The notes beneath the pieces are model-generated. The model did no database searches. It had not been told where the DNA came from and was given only the letters and a program-made list of their open reading frames with translations. Positions 56,215 through 63,720 of a stretch of DNA of 64,000 nt are shown one piece after another. Each line of letters starts with the position of its first letter. Within the stretch, counting starts at the first letter, position 1. The stretch spans positions 310,001 to 374,000 of the forward strand of contig NZ_JAHSTW010000005.1 of assembly GCF_019145195.1 (NCBI RefSeq), written 5' to 3'. Origin of the DNA: Pseudomonas siliginis (GTDB taxonomy: Bacteria > Pseudomonadota > Gammaproteobacteria > Pseudomonadales > Pseudomonadaceae). The position numbers and the translations under genes are program-made.

Positions 56215-56634
56215 TCAGCGATGTTTATTTTTGTGTTTGTTCTTGTGCTTGTGACCGCCGGAATGAGATCCGCCGTCGTCGTCGCCAAGATTGTTACCTA
56301 CCGCGCCGCCTGCTGCGCCGCCCAGGCCCGCGCCAATGGCGGAGCCGGTGGAGCCGCCGAGGCTGTTGCCGACGACCGAGCCGCCTGCCGCGCCAAGGCC
56401 GCCGCCAATCGCGGCTTCGGTGCGGTTACGTTTGTTCGCGCCGACGGCACTGCCGGCCGCGCCGCCAACACCTGCGCCGACCGCTGCGCCCGTGCTGCCG
56501 CCAAGTTGTCCGCCAACCACATTACCCAGCGCACCGCCGAGACCACCGCCTACGGCAGCGGTGCCGTCTCCGGCCGCCATCGCGCCCTGCGCCACGACCA
56601 AGCCAAAAAACAGTGCAGATAATGACAATCGCAT
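56215..56634 (-). CDS. Glycine-zipper outer-envelope protein, copy 1
   Basis: The 139-residue precursor has a signal peptide (MRLSLSALFFGLVVAQGAMA) followed by almost continuous GxxxG glycine-zipper repeats (GGALGNVVGGQLGG, GAGVGGAAGSAVGA) and a histidine/lysine-rich tail (SGGHKHKNKHKNKHR). It belongs to the YMGG/glycine-zipper type envelope proteins of unknown role. It is paralogous to the gene at 56770-57141 upstream. The start is ATG 56632-56634; the frame to 56673 is open but lacks the signal sequence position. Confidence 0.85.
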   Translation of the reverse strand: MRLSLSALFFGLVVAQGAMAAGDGTAAVGGGLGGALGNVVGGQLGGSTGAAVGAGVGGAAGSAVGANKRNRTEAAIGGGLGAAGGSVVGNSLGGSTGSAIGAGLGGAAGGAVGNNLGDDDGGSHSGGHKHKNKHKNKHR

Positions 56635-56723
56635 ATGAACCTCGCAGTTCCCGAATCGGGACAGTCCGCCCAAGCGGGGCGTATGCAGATTGGAGATGAT
56701 TTCGCACGAAACGTTCAGCCATG

Positions 56724-56752
56724 AAAAAGCCCGACATCGAGTCGGGCTTTTT
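56724..56752 (-). terminator. Terminator of the second glycine-zipper gene
   Basis: AAAAAGCCCGAC/GTCGGGCTTTTT hairpin with ATCGA loop, 18 bases after the gene at 56770-57141. Confidence 0.92.
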
Positions 56753-56769
56753 CTGACAGGCCGTCAGCC

Positions 56770-57141
56770 TCAGTGGCGCTTGTGACCTTTGCCCAGGTTG
56801 CTGCCGACGGCACCGCCGGCCGCGCCGCCCAGACCTGCACCGATGGTGGCGCCGTTGCGGCCGCCCAGGCTGTTGCCGATCACCGAGCCACCGGCTGCAC
56901 CGACACCGCCGCCGATCGCCGCTTTGGTGCGGCTGCCCTTGCGTGCGGCGACTGCGCTGCCCGCTGCGCCCGCGACGCCAGCGCCAATGGCGGCACCGGT
57001 GCTGCCGCCCATTTTCTGACCGACCACGTTACCCAGCGCGCCACCCAAGCCACCGCCCAGCGCCGCGGTGCCATCACCGGCAGCCATCGCACCTTGAGCA
57101 ACCAGAAGGCCAAGAACCAGAGCAGGCAGTGTTAAACGCAT
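56770..57141 (-). CDS. Glycine-zipper outer-envelope protein, copy 2
   Basis: The 123-residue precursor (MRLTLPALVLGLLVAQGAMAAGDGTAALGG...) is a tandem paralogue of copy 1: nearly the same signal peptide, zipper register and AGDGTA start of the mature protein, but a shorter basic tail (KGHKRH). Each copy has its own terminator, so they are separate units that arose by duplication. Confidence 0.87.
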   Translation of the reverse strand: MRLTLPALVLGLLVAQGAMAAGDGTAALGGGLGGALGNVVGQKMGGSTGAAIGAGVAGAAGSAVAARKGSRTKAAIGGGVGAAGGSVIGNSLGGRNGATIGAGLGGAAGGAVGSNLGKGHKRH

Positions 57142-57266
57142 GACGAAAACCTCAAATAAACGGGATGACGAGAAGGAGCGGGATTTAATGCGCTCGGCGC
57201 AGGAAAGTCCAGACGCGGGCGGCAGCGTCGTTTGGACCGCAATCAGGGAAAAGGTTTTATGCCGGG

Positions 57267-57405
57267 CAAAAAAAAGCCCGCTGGGGAGACGGGCTGGAGA
57301 CTTGCTTTCTAACGGATGGCTTCACACTACGTTGGCCAACGTGAAAAGTTTGTGAAAAAAAACCGACATTAATGTCAACGCCCGCCCCCTCATTCTTGCG
57401 CACAT
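57267..57405 (-). ncRNA. Candidate small RNA with intrinsic terminator
   Basis: On the reverse strand a strong terminator (AGCCCG/CGGGCT stem followed by nine T) lies at 57267-57295. The upstream gene at 57442-57630 has its own terminator at 57406-57430, and no plausible reading frame lies between. The interval contains a stem ACGTTGGCCAACGT (57329-57342) and, at its 5' side, the perfect palindrome GACATTAATGTC (57365-57376) overlapping TTGACA. A short transcript of about 70-110 nt is inferred; no clear -10 box was found. Confidence 0.4.
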
Positions 57406-57430
57406 AAAAAACCCCGTTCAGTGACGGGGT
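57406..57430 (-). terminator. Terminator of the 62-residue protein gene
   Basis: ACCCCGT/ACGGGGT hairpin followed on the reverse strand by TTTTTT, 11 bases after the stop at 57442. Confidence 0.92.
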
Positions 57431-57441
57431 ACGGGATGAAA

Positions 57442-57630
57442 TCACTTTCTGGTCCTTGCCGTGACCTTCGGCAGGAATTTCGCTTTCGGCCCTTTGGGGG
57501 CCGTGGATTTGATTTTGCCGATGCTGACCGGATCCTCGCCAAACCCCGACTGATACTCCGACTGACCGCAGCGCACACAGTTGTTGAATGAAAACTCAGC
57601 GCCATCATCTTCGATAAATGGACCTGACAT
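57442..57630 (-). CDS. Small protein with a CVRCG motif, function unknown
   Basis: The 62-residue product MSGPFIEDDGAEFSFNNCVRCGQSEY... has one CxxC pair (C18, C21) and a basic C terminus (KAKFLPKVTARTRK). GGGGAG precedes the ATG at 57630 and a terminator follows directly, so it looks like a real monocistronic gene. A lone CxxC could bind metal as a dimer; no family was recognised. Confidence 0.65.
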   Translation of the reverse strand: MSGPFIEDDGAEFSFNNCVRCGQSEYQSGFGEDPVSIGKIKSTAPKGPKAKFLPKVTARTRK

Positions 57631-57851
57631 AGACTCTCCCCTACGCAACCGGGCCGACACCGGCAAAACAGTTTTGCCTGAAAAATATCGTCCCTCAGCG
57701 CTTTTGAGACTAGCCGGTCACTACTGGACTTGCTGTTCAGAAAGGCTGATCACCGACGAATGGAAAAAAGTGTCGCGAGCGATCATTCGCTAAAGATTTC
57801 CATCGAACGGCCGCTGCCCTTATTCCTACCAATGAATCTCAAGGAGAGATC

Positions 57852-58130
57852 ATGCAGATCAATGGATTCCCGAACATGCCAGTCGTAAAACTCACGGACG
57901 AGCAGATCGCTGCCGGCAAGGCCGGTGCGGAAAAACTCAAGGAAAAGATCGCCTCGGGTGAAATCACCATCAAATACCCGGACAAACCGCTTCTGCAGCC
58001 GGGCGTCGTCTACCATCCCAGCGAGCCCGCACCATCGGCGCAGCCTGACGGGACACCGCCCCTCGTTGCCATCGATACACCGCTGACCTATGACTCAAGA
58101 GGCGCTGTGTTGCTCAAGCCTCGAGGCTGA
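57852..58130 (+). CDS. Conserved-looking small protein of unknown function
   Basis: The 92-residue product MQINGFPNMPVVKLTDEQIAAGKAGAEKLKEKIASGEITIKYPDKP... is soluble, with a short amphipathic helix (17-37) and a proline-rich tail. AAGGAGAG lies 9 bases before the ATG and a terminator hairpin follows, supporting expression. No domain recognised. Confidence 0.7.
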   Translation: MQINGFPNMPVVKLTDEQIAAGKAGAEKLKEKIASGEITIKYPDKPLLQPGVVYHPSEPAPSAQPDGTPPLVAIDTPLTYDSRGAVLLKPRG

Positions 58131-58138
58131 TAGACGCG

Positions 58139-58170
58139 AAAAAAGCCCATTCCTCGTGCGAGTGGGCTTT
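58139..58170. terminator. Bidirectional terminator between convergent small genes
   Basis: AAAAAGCCCA/TGGGCTTT hairpin with additional inner pairing (CTCG/CGAG), flanked by A and T runs. Confidence 0.85.
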
Positions 58171-58186
58171 GCCTTCAACGCAATGA

Positions 58187-58507
58187 TCAACGCAGCTTCA
58201 CCGCCGTTCCGGTGACAAACACCACGACCATGCCACCCTTGCCTGCCGGCATGCTGATCTCGAAGTCCACGCCGACCACCGCGTCAGCCTGCAATGCCCG
58301 CGCTCGATCTTTCAGTTCGTCGGTTGCCTGAATGCGTGCTTCTTTAAGAGCCCGCTCCAACGTCTGCGAGCGCCCGCCAAAGAAGTCGCGCATGCCGGCG
58401 AACATATCGCGGATCACGTTGACCCCTTGCACAGACTCGGCGCTGACAATGTCCAGATAGGCCGTGATCTGCCGCCCCTCGACGGAATGAGTGGTGGAAA
58501 TGATCAT
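58187..58507 (-). CDS. YbjQ/UPF0145 family protein
   Basis: The 106-residue product MIISTTHSVEGRQITAYLDIVSAES...VNVIRDMFAGMRDFFGGRS...DAVVGVDFEI...VFVTGTAVKLR is a clear YbjQ family member, a pentameric fold proposed to bind heavy metals; role not established. The frame is open to 58582 but family members start at MI(I/L)STT; AAAAGGACGA precedes. Confidence 0.93.
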   Translation of the reverse strand: MIISTTHSVEGRQITAYLDIVSAESVQGVNVIRDMFAGMRDFFGGRSQTLERALKEARIQATDELKDRARALQADAVVGVDFEISMPAGKGGMVVVFVTGTAVKLR

Positions 58508-58578
58508 GAAAGTCGTCCTTTTACTGCAAAAGTGAAGGCGGCGATTGTAGCGCGGCACCAGACCTGGCACCTGTGGAT

Positions 58579-59859
58579 TCAATTACATTTAACGACCCAC
58601 AATTGATCCAGCTTCGTCGTAAAACTCGAACTCATCATCTCCCGCCGCATGCCCCAGGCCGGATCCGCCGGCACACTCCCCGCTCGCAACGTTCCATGCC
58701 CCCAGCGTCGATTAATCTGGTCCAGCACCCCCATCACCTTCTCCGCTGTCTGCGGTTGCGACTGAGCAAACAAGTCTTCGGTAAACTCTCCGGGCTGCCG
58801 AAGATCCATCAATAACACTTCAGCCTTGCTGTACTTGAATCCCGGCCGGAACAATCGATCGATCGCTTCGCTCGCAACCTTGCTCAGCAATCGCACATCA
58901 TTGGTCGGATAAGGCAACTCGATCAGCGCGCCATTGGCGTACTTCGCCTCTTCCGGATTGAACATGCCGGTGCGGATACTCACGCGGATCTTTTTGCACA
59001 GCGAATTCTGCGCGCGCAGCTTTTCCGCCGCTCGATGCACATAAGTAGCAACGGCTTCCTTGATCGGCTCGATGGTAGTCAAACGGTTGCCAAACATGCG
59101 GCTGCTGCAGATTTCCTGCTTCGGCGGTTCTGTTTCCGACAGTTCCAGACAGGATGTGCCACCCAGTTCGCGCGCGGTCTTCTCGATCACCACGCTGAAC
59201 TTGCGCCGCAGTGTCCATGGATCGGCCCTCGCCAGGTCCATCGCGCTGCTGATCTGCATGCTTTCCAGATGAGCTTTCATCCGCCGCCCGACGCCCCACA
59301 CTTCACCGACATCGGTATTGCGCAGCACCCAGTCGCGTTTGGACGGATCGCAGATGTCGACCACGCCGCCGGTGTGCGCCTGTAGGCGCTTCGCAGTGTG
59401 GTTGGCGAGCTTGGCCAGCGTTTTCGTCGGGGCGATGCCGACGCCGACCGGGATGCCGGTGCGTTTATAAACGGCGGAGCGGATGGTTCGGCCAAAACCT
59501 GTCAGGTCCCCAGGAATGCCGCTGAGATCGGCGAACGCCTCATCAATGCTATAAACCTCGACCGCCGGCACCATGGATTCGATGATCGTCATCACCCGTT
59601 CGCTCATGTCGCCGTACAACGCGTAATTACTGCTGAACACCTGAATGCCGTGGCGGCGCAGATCATCACGAATCTGAAAGTACGGCGCGCCCATTTTCAC
59701 AAAAGGTTTGGCATCGTAGCTGCGCGCGATCACGCAGCCATCGTTATTGCTCAGCACGACAATCGGCGTCTTCGCCAGATCGGGCCGGAAAACTCGCTCA
59801 CAGCTGGCATAGAAGCTGTTGCAATCGATCAGCGCGAAAATCTGCTCACGATTTGCCAT
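58579..59859 (-). CDS. umuC: DNA polymerase V catalytic subunit UmuC
   Basis: The 426-residue Y-family polymerase copies damaged DNA with UmuD'. It has FALIDCNSFYASCERVFRPDL with the first metal Asp, YSIDEAFADLSG (catalytic SIDE), and the little-finger domain; the C terminus keeps the UmuC tail region. Its start overlaps umuD by 14 bases, and both lie behind a LexA box at 60302-60317. Confidence 0.96.
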   Translation of the reverse strand: MANREQIFALIDCNSFYASCERVFRPDLAKTPIVVLSNNDGCVIARSYDAKPFVKMGAPYFQIRDDLRRHGIQVFSSNYALYGDMSERVMTIIESMVPAVEVYSIDEAFADLSGIPGDLTGFGRTIRSAVYKRTGIPVGVGIAPTKTLAKLANHTAKRLQAHTGGVVDICDPSKRDWVLRNTDVGEVWGVGRRMKAHLESMQISSAMDLARADPWTLRRKFSVVIEKTARELGGTSCLELSETEPPKQEICSSRMFGNRLTTIEPIKEAVATYVHRAAEKLRAQNSLCKKIRVSIRTGMFNPEEAKYANGALIELPYPTNDVRLLSKVASEAIDRLFRPGFKYSKAEVLLMDLRQPGEFTEDLFAQSQPQTAEKVMGVLDQINRRWGHGTLRAGSVPADPAWGMRREMMSSSFTTKLDQLWVVKCN

Positions 59860-60277
59860 GGTCGCGCACGCTGTAAGTCACCACACCCCAGATCACCAGC
59901 TCATCCCCTTCCATCACGTAGCGAGGCGGGTATTTACTGTTGGCCGAAAGAAGGATGACGGTGTTGTCGCGCATGTGCAGGCGCTTGCAGATGGGTTCGG
60001 AGTTGAGACCGGCGATGACAATATCGCCGTGCTCGGCATTCAAGCTGCGATCAACAATCACCAGATCACCGCAAAATATCCCGGCGTCCTGCATGCTCTC
60101 GCCTTCGATCTTCGCCAGATAAACGTGCGGTGCACGAATATCAAAAACCTCGTCCAGAGAGATGTGCTTTTCAATGTGATCAGCCGCAGGCGAAGGAAAA
60201 CCGGCGGGAATCCGAAACGAATACAGCGCAAGCTGTTCGCCCGCGCCTGACAAAGGGCCGAGGATGGTGACGCTCAT
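59846..60277 (-). CDS. umuD: DNA polymerase V autoproteolytic subunit UmuD
   Basis: The 143-residue LexA-like protease has the cleavage site A25-G26 in RIPAGFPSP, catalytic Ser61 in EGESMQDAG and Lys98 in ICKRLH, matching E. coli UmuD (C24-G25, S60, K97). RecA-assisted self-cleavage gives UmuD', which activates UmuC. It overlaps umuC by 14 bases. Confidence 0.95.
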   Translation of the reverse strand: MSVTILGPLSGAGEQLALYSFRIPAGFPSPAADHIEKHISLDEVFDIRAPHVYLAKIEGESMQDAGIFCGDLVIVDRSLNAEHGDIVIAGLNSEPICKRLHMRDNTVILLSANSKYPPRYVMEGDELVIWGVVTYSVRDHGKS

Positions 60278-60301
60278 GATACGAACCTGATAGTGAATTT
60301 A

Positions 60302-60317
60302 CTGTATACGCATACAG
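60302..60317 (-). promoter_or_regulatory. LexA box of umuDC
   Basis: CTGTATACGCATACAG fits CTGT-N8-ACAG exactly and lies 25-40 bp before the umuD ATG, so the pair is expected to be SOS-induced. Confidence 0.92.
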
Positions 60318-60478
60318 TAAACTCGGGACGGTTCGGAGGGTCAATGAGGCGTGTAGGAGATTTCGACGGGTGACAGGGTTTTGTATAGCTTTGGAGAGAG
60401 AATGATCACCAAAACACATTTCATGGATGCCGAGCACCAACGGTCCCATATGACCATTTTCCAGACACCAAAAACCAC

Positions 60479-60515
60479 AAACCCCCGATTTTCTCTAGGA
60501 AAATCAGGGGTTTGC
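60479..60515 (-). terminator. Hairpin 3' of tRNA-Ser
   Basis: CAAACCCC(C/T)GATTTTC paired with GAAAATCAGGGGTTTG around a short loop; 12 bases past the tRNA 3' end on the reverse strand and followed by GTTTGTGGTTTTT. Confidence 0.75.
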
Positions 60516-60527
60516 GTTTACTGAATG

Positions 60528-60617
60528 TGGCGGTGAAGGAGAGATTCGAACTCTCGATACAGTTTCCTGTATACACACTTTCCAGGCGTGCTCCTTAAGC
60601 CACTCGGACACTTCACC
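60528..60617 (-). tRNA. tRNA-Ser (anticodon GGA)
   Basis: On the reverse strand the gene begins GGTGAAGTGTCCGAGTGG, pairs GGTGAAG with CTTCACC in the acceptor stem, has anticodon loop CTGGAAA, a long class II variable arm (TATACAGGAAACTGTAT region) and TTCGAATCTC in the T arm. The CCA end is encoded. Length is 90 nt. Confidence 0.97.
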
Positions 60618-60913
60618 GTATCTCTGCAGACATGTTCTGTCTGTCGAGGCGCGCTAATGTAGTCGAAAGCTTTTCCGATGGCAAACTTTTTTTCAGAATT
60701 TTCATGCGCTTAAGAGAGGCCGTTGCGTTCAGCCAGAGCGGACGATGGCAAACCCGCCAATCTCGGGTAAGCCGTGCGCTTCCTTTATAGAAGGCAACAC
60801 GCGCGCAGCGCTGGCCGAAGCGCAAAACAGTGACTGGCAGGTCAGTCACGGCGCTTTACCTGGCCTGCGGCGGTGGGTAACGTCTGCCCATCTTTCTAAT
60901 AAGGAATAGCGTC
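60618..60913. other. 296-bp region between tRNA-Ser and the hydratase gene
   Basis: Must hold the reverse-strand tRNA promoter and the forward promoter of the hydratase gene. No repeat, hairpin or gene was recognised; the reading frame on the reverse strand at 60613-60849 is low in coding character. Confidence 0.4.
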
Positions 60914-61603
60914 ATGAGCGAGTTGATTGCCTACCACCTCGAAGACGGTATCGCGACCCTGACCCTGAACAATGGCAAGGTCAACGCGATTTCTCCGGAT
61001 GTGATTGCGGCGTTTAATGCGGCGCTGGATCAGGCGGTGGCGGATCGCGCCGTGGTGATCATTACCGGGCAGCCGGGGATTCTCTCCGGTGGTTATGACC
61101 TGAAGGTGATGACGGCCGGTCCGAAAGAGGCCGTTGCGCTGGTGACAGCCGGTTCGACCCTGGCCCGCCGCCTGCTCTCTCACCCCTTCCCGGTGATCGT
61201 CGCTTGCCCGGGGCACGCCGTGGCCAAGGGTGCTTTCCTGCTGTTGTCTGCCGATTACCGCATCGGTGTCGACGGCCCGTTCAGCATCGGTCTCAACGAA
61301 GTGCAGATCGGCATGACCATGCACCACGCCGGTATTGAGCTGGCACGCGACCGCTTGCGGCGTTCGGCTTTCCATCGCTCGGTGATCAATGGCGAGATGT
61401 TCGATCCGCAAAGTGCCGTTGATGCAGGCTTCCTCGACAAAGTCGTCACTGCCGAAGAATTGCAGGGCGCCGCGCTGGCTGCCGCGCGGCAGTTGAAGAA
61501 GATCAACATGCTCGCGCACAAGAACACCAAGCTGAAAGTGCGCAAGCAACTGCTGGAAACTCTTGACGACGCCATCCTGCAGGATCAGCAACATCTGGGC
61601 TGA
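60914..61603 (+). CDS. Crotonase / enoyl-CoA hydratase family protein
   Basis: The 229-residue crotonase-fold protein has ITGQPGILSGGYDLKVM and HAVAKGAFLLLSADYRIGVDG forming the CoA-binding and oxyanion regions. The catalytic glutamates of true enoyl-CoA hydratases are not both obvious, so the exact reaction is open. AAGGAATAGCGTC precedes the ATG and a terminator follows. Confidence 0.9.
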   Translation: MSELIAYHLEDGIATLTLNNGKVNAISPDVIAAFNAALDQAVADRAVVIITGQPGILSGGYDLKVMTAGPKEAVALVTAGSTLARRLLSHPFPVIVACPGHAVAKGAFLLLSADYRIGVDGPFSIGLNEVQIGMTMHHAGIELARDRLRRSAFHRSVINGEMFDPQSAVDAGFLDKVVTAEELQGAALAAARQLKKINMLAHKNTKLKVRKQLLETLDDAILQDQQHLG

Positions 61604-61631
61604 CTCGTCCAGGATCTGCCGGTAAGTGAAT

Positions 61632-61657
61632 AGCCCGACCCTCGTGTCGGGCTTTTT
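61632..61657 (+). terminator. Terminator of the hydratase gene
   Basis: AGCCCGAC/GTCGGGCT stem with TTTTT, 28 bases after the stop. Confidence 0.93.
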
Positions 61658-61824
61658 CTTACGTCATACGTCGAAGATTCGCGGAAAGCTCTAGGACGCG
61701 CCTGACAGGCAATACTGAAACATGCGCTTAAACATCGGCCATCTCCGGACTCTATAGCGGCAATTGCCGAAAACAGTGCACATCCGTACACTGCGCCACC
61801 TTTTGTCCCGGTGGGCCTGCAAAA

Positions 61825-62547
61825 ATGCTGTTTGTGTTTCGTATGTTGTTGATGGGCCTGCACTTTATTCTGGCCGGCGTGCTCGGCGTGATCCTTGGAC
61901 TGTGCCGCCCGTTCAACCCGGACAACAGCCGACTATGCGCCCGCCTCTACGCTTTGCCGGCGATGTGTATCTTGCGTTTGCGGGTCAAGTCCGAGGTCAA
62001 CGGCTTGATGAACAAGCCCGACAGTTGCGTGATCATCGCCAACCATCAGTCCAACTACGATCTGTTCGTGTTCGGCAATGTCGTCCCTCGTCGCACCGTT
62101 TGTATCGGCAAGAAGAGCCTGAAGTGGGTGCCGTTGTTCGGCCAGTTGTTCTGGCTGGCCGGCAATGTGTTGATCGACCGTGGCAATGCGCACAAGGCGC
62201 GGCAGTCGATGCTGACGACGACCCACACCTTGCAGAACGAAGACACCTCGATCTGGGTGTTTCCGGAAGGCACCCGCAACCTCGGTGAAGATTTGTTGCC
62301 GTTCAAGAAAGGCGCGTTCCAGATGGCGATTGCCGCCGGCGTGCCGATCGTTCCGGTGTGCGTGAGCAGCTATATAAAGCACATGCGCCTGAATCGCTGG
62401 CGCAGTGGCAACGTTCTCATACGTTCCTTGCCGGCGATTCCTACAGTCGGATTGACCATGGACGACATGCCCATGCTGATCGAGCGATGCCGCGAGCAGA
62501 TGCGCGAGTGCATCGAATCGATGGATCGGCAACTGCAAGCCGCTTGA
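61825..62547 (+). CDS. plsC: 1-acyl-sn-glycerol-3-phosphate acyltransferase (PlsC family)
   Basis: The 240-residue inner-membrane enzyme converts lysophosphatidic acid to phosphatidic acid in phospholipid synthesis. It has an N-terminal membrane helix (about 5-30), the catalytic NHQSNYD (HX4D) near 73 and FPEGTRN near 149. Other plsC-like genes exist in pseudomonads (hdtS, olsA), so the paralogue identity is not fixed. Confidence 0.9.
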   Translation: MLFVFRMLLMGLHFILAGVLGVILGLCRPFNPDNSRLCARLYALPAMCILRLRVKSEVNGLMNKPDSCVIIANHQSNYDLFVFGNVVPRRTVCIGKKSLKWVPLFGQLFWLAGNVLIDRGNAHKARQSMLTTTHTLQNEDTSIWVFPEGTRNLGEDLLPFKKGAFQMAIAAGVPIVPVCVSSYIKHMRLNRWRSGNVLIRSLPAIPTVGLTMDDMPMLIERCREQMRECIESMDRQLQAA

Positions 62548-62553
62548 AACAAG

Positions 62554-62578
62554 ACCCGCCCTGCGCGGGTTTTCTTTT
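62554..62578 (+). terminator. Terminator of the acyltransferase gene
   Basis: ACCCGC/GCGGGT stem with TTTTCTTTT, just after the stop at 62547. Confidence 0.88.
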
Positions 62579-62679
62579 GCCGGGTGAACTGTAGAAGTTT
62601 CACTGACTCTCAAGCAGCGACACGGCTAAGCTGAAGCCTAGTTTCCCTGCCATCTGCCAAGAAGAAGTGAATCACCACC

Positions 62680-63651
62680 ATGGGTCGAGTTGTTGCTGCT
62701 GCGGTGTACAGCGAGGGTAAGAAAGTCACCAATATTTCGCTGGACGAAGGTGCTGCGTGGGCTGCCAAACCCGGGCACTTCGTGTGGATCGGTCTGGAAG
62801 AACCGGACGCACAGGAATTATCCAACCTGCAACGACAGTTCAACCTGCATGAGCTGGCCATCGAAGACGCGCTGGAAAAACACAGCCGACCAAAACTGGA
62901 AACCTTTGGTGATGCTCTGTTTATCGTCACCTACTCACCGGTTCGCGAAAACGGCGTTTTGCAATTCATCGAAACGCATATCTTCGCCGGCAGGGGTTAC
63001 ATCATTACCGCACGCAACGGCCACTCCGCGTCGTACGCCCATGTGCGTCAACGCTGTGAAGCGCGTCCGCTGTTGCTCGAGCACGGGGAGGATTTCGTCC
63101 TGTATGCGCTGCTCGATTTCGTCATCGAGAACTATCAGCCGGTGGGCGAAGCGATCCACGCCGAGATCGATGAGCTGGAGCGCAACGTGCTGTGCAGCGC
63201 CCTCAACGAGCGCGACATCCAGAAGCTGCACGGTCTGCGCCGCGATGTGGTGCGCTTGCGTCGGTACGCGGCACCGATGGTGGAGATCGGCGAGGAGCTG
63301 CAAAAGCTCAGTTTCCCGTTCATCGACAAGAACATGCGTCCGTACTTTCGCGATGTGCAGATTCACGTGACGCGGCAAATGGAAGATCTGAGCACGCTGG
63401 CGGACATTGCCAGCCAGACCATCGAGATCGGGGTGTTGCTCGAGGCATCACGGCAGAGCGTGGTGCAACGCAAGTTTGCAGCGTGGGCGGCGATTCTGGC
63501 GTTCCCGACAGCCGTGGCGGGGATCTACGGGATGAATTTCCAGAACATGCCCGAGTTGACCTGGCACTACGGTTATTTTGCAGTGCTGGGGTTTATTGCG
63601 GTGGGGTGTGTGAGTTTGTGGGCGAGCTTCAAGCGGTCCGGGTGGCTGTAG
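62680..63651 (+). CDS. CorA-type magnesium/cobalt transporter
   Basis: The 323-residue protein has the CorA soluble domain and two C-terminal membrane helices, with the GIYGMNFQNMPEL pore motif (true GMN, unlike CmaX). It is expected to take up magnesium or other divalent ions. It differs from classical E. coli CorA in the N-terminal part (MGRVVAAAVYSEGKKVTNIS), as do most Pseudomonas homologues. It stands alone. Confidence 0.92.
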   Translation: MGRVVAAAVYSEGKKVTNISLDEGAAWAAKPGHFVWIGLEEPDAQELSNLQRQFNLHELAIEDALEKHSRPKLETFGDALFIVTYSPVRENGVLQFIETHIFAGRGYIITARNGHSASYAHVRQRCEARPLLLEHGEDFVLYALLDFVIENYQPVGEAIHAEIDELERNVLCSALNERDIQKLHGLRRDVVRLRRYAAPMVEIGEELQKLSFPFIDKNMRPYFRDVQIHVTRQMEDLSTLADIASQTIEIGVLLEASRQSVVQRKFAAWAAILAFPTAVAGIYGMNFQNMPELTWHYGYFAVLGFIAVGCVSLWASFKRSGWL

Positions 63652-63674
63652 CCGGGACCGCGTTGCCCCGGAGA

Positions 63675-63717
63675 TTCGCGAGCATGCTCGCTCTCACAGG
63701 GATTGTGGGAGCAGGCC
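63675..63717. repeat. Degenerate REP doublet
   Basis: TTCGCGAGCATGCTCGCTCTCAC (one core with two changes) is followed after 7 bases by a truncated opposite half, GTGGGAGCAGGCC. Located between the convergent corA-like and amidotransferase genes. Confidence 0.7.
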
Positions 63718-63720
63718 CTT

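Noticed and set aside
57140..57355. 71-codon forward frame starting opposite the glycine-zipper start
   Set aside because: No ribosome site, overlaps the complementary start region of the glycine-zipper gene and the candidate small RNA; ends with no terminator.
57257..57445. 62-codon reverse frame across the small RNA interval
   Set aside because: It would read through both terminators and has no ribosome site; a non-coding transcript explains the terminators better.
60528..60617. TATACAG...CTGTATA within the tRNA considered as a second LexA box
   Set aside because: It is the variable arm stem of tRNA-Ser and its spacing does not fit CTGT-N8-ACAG.
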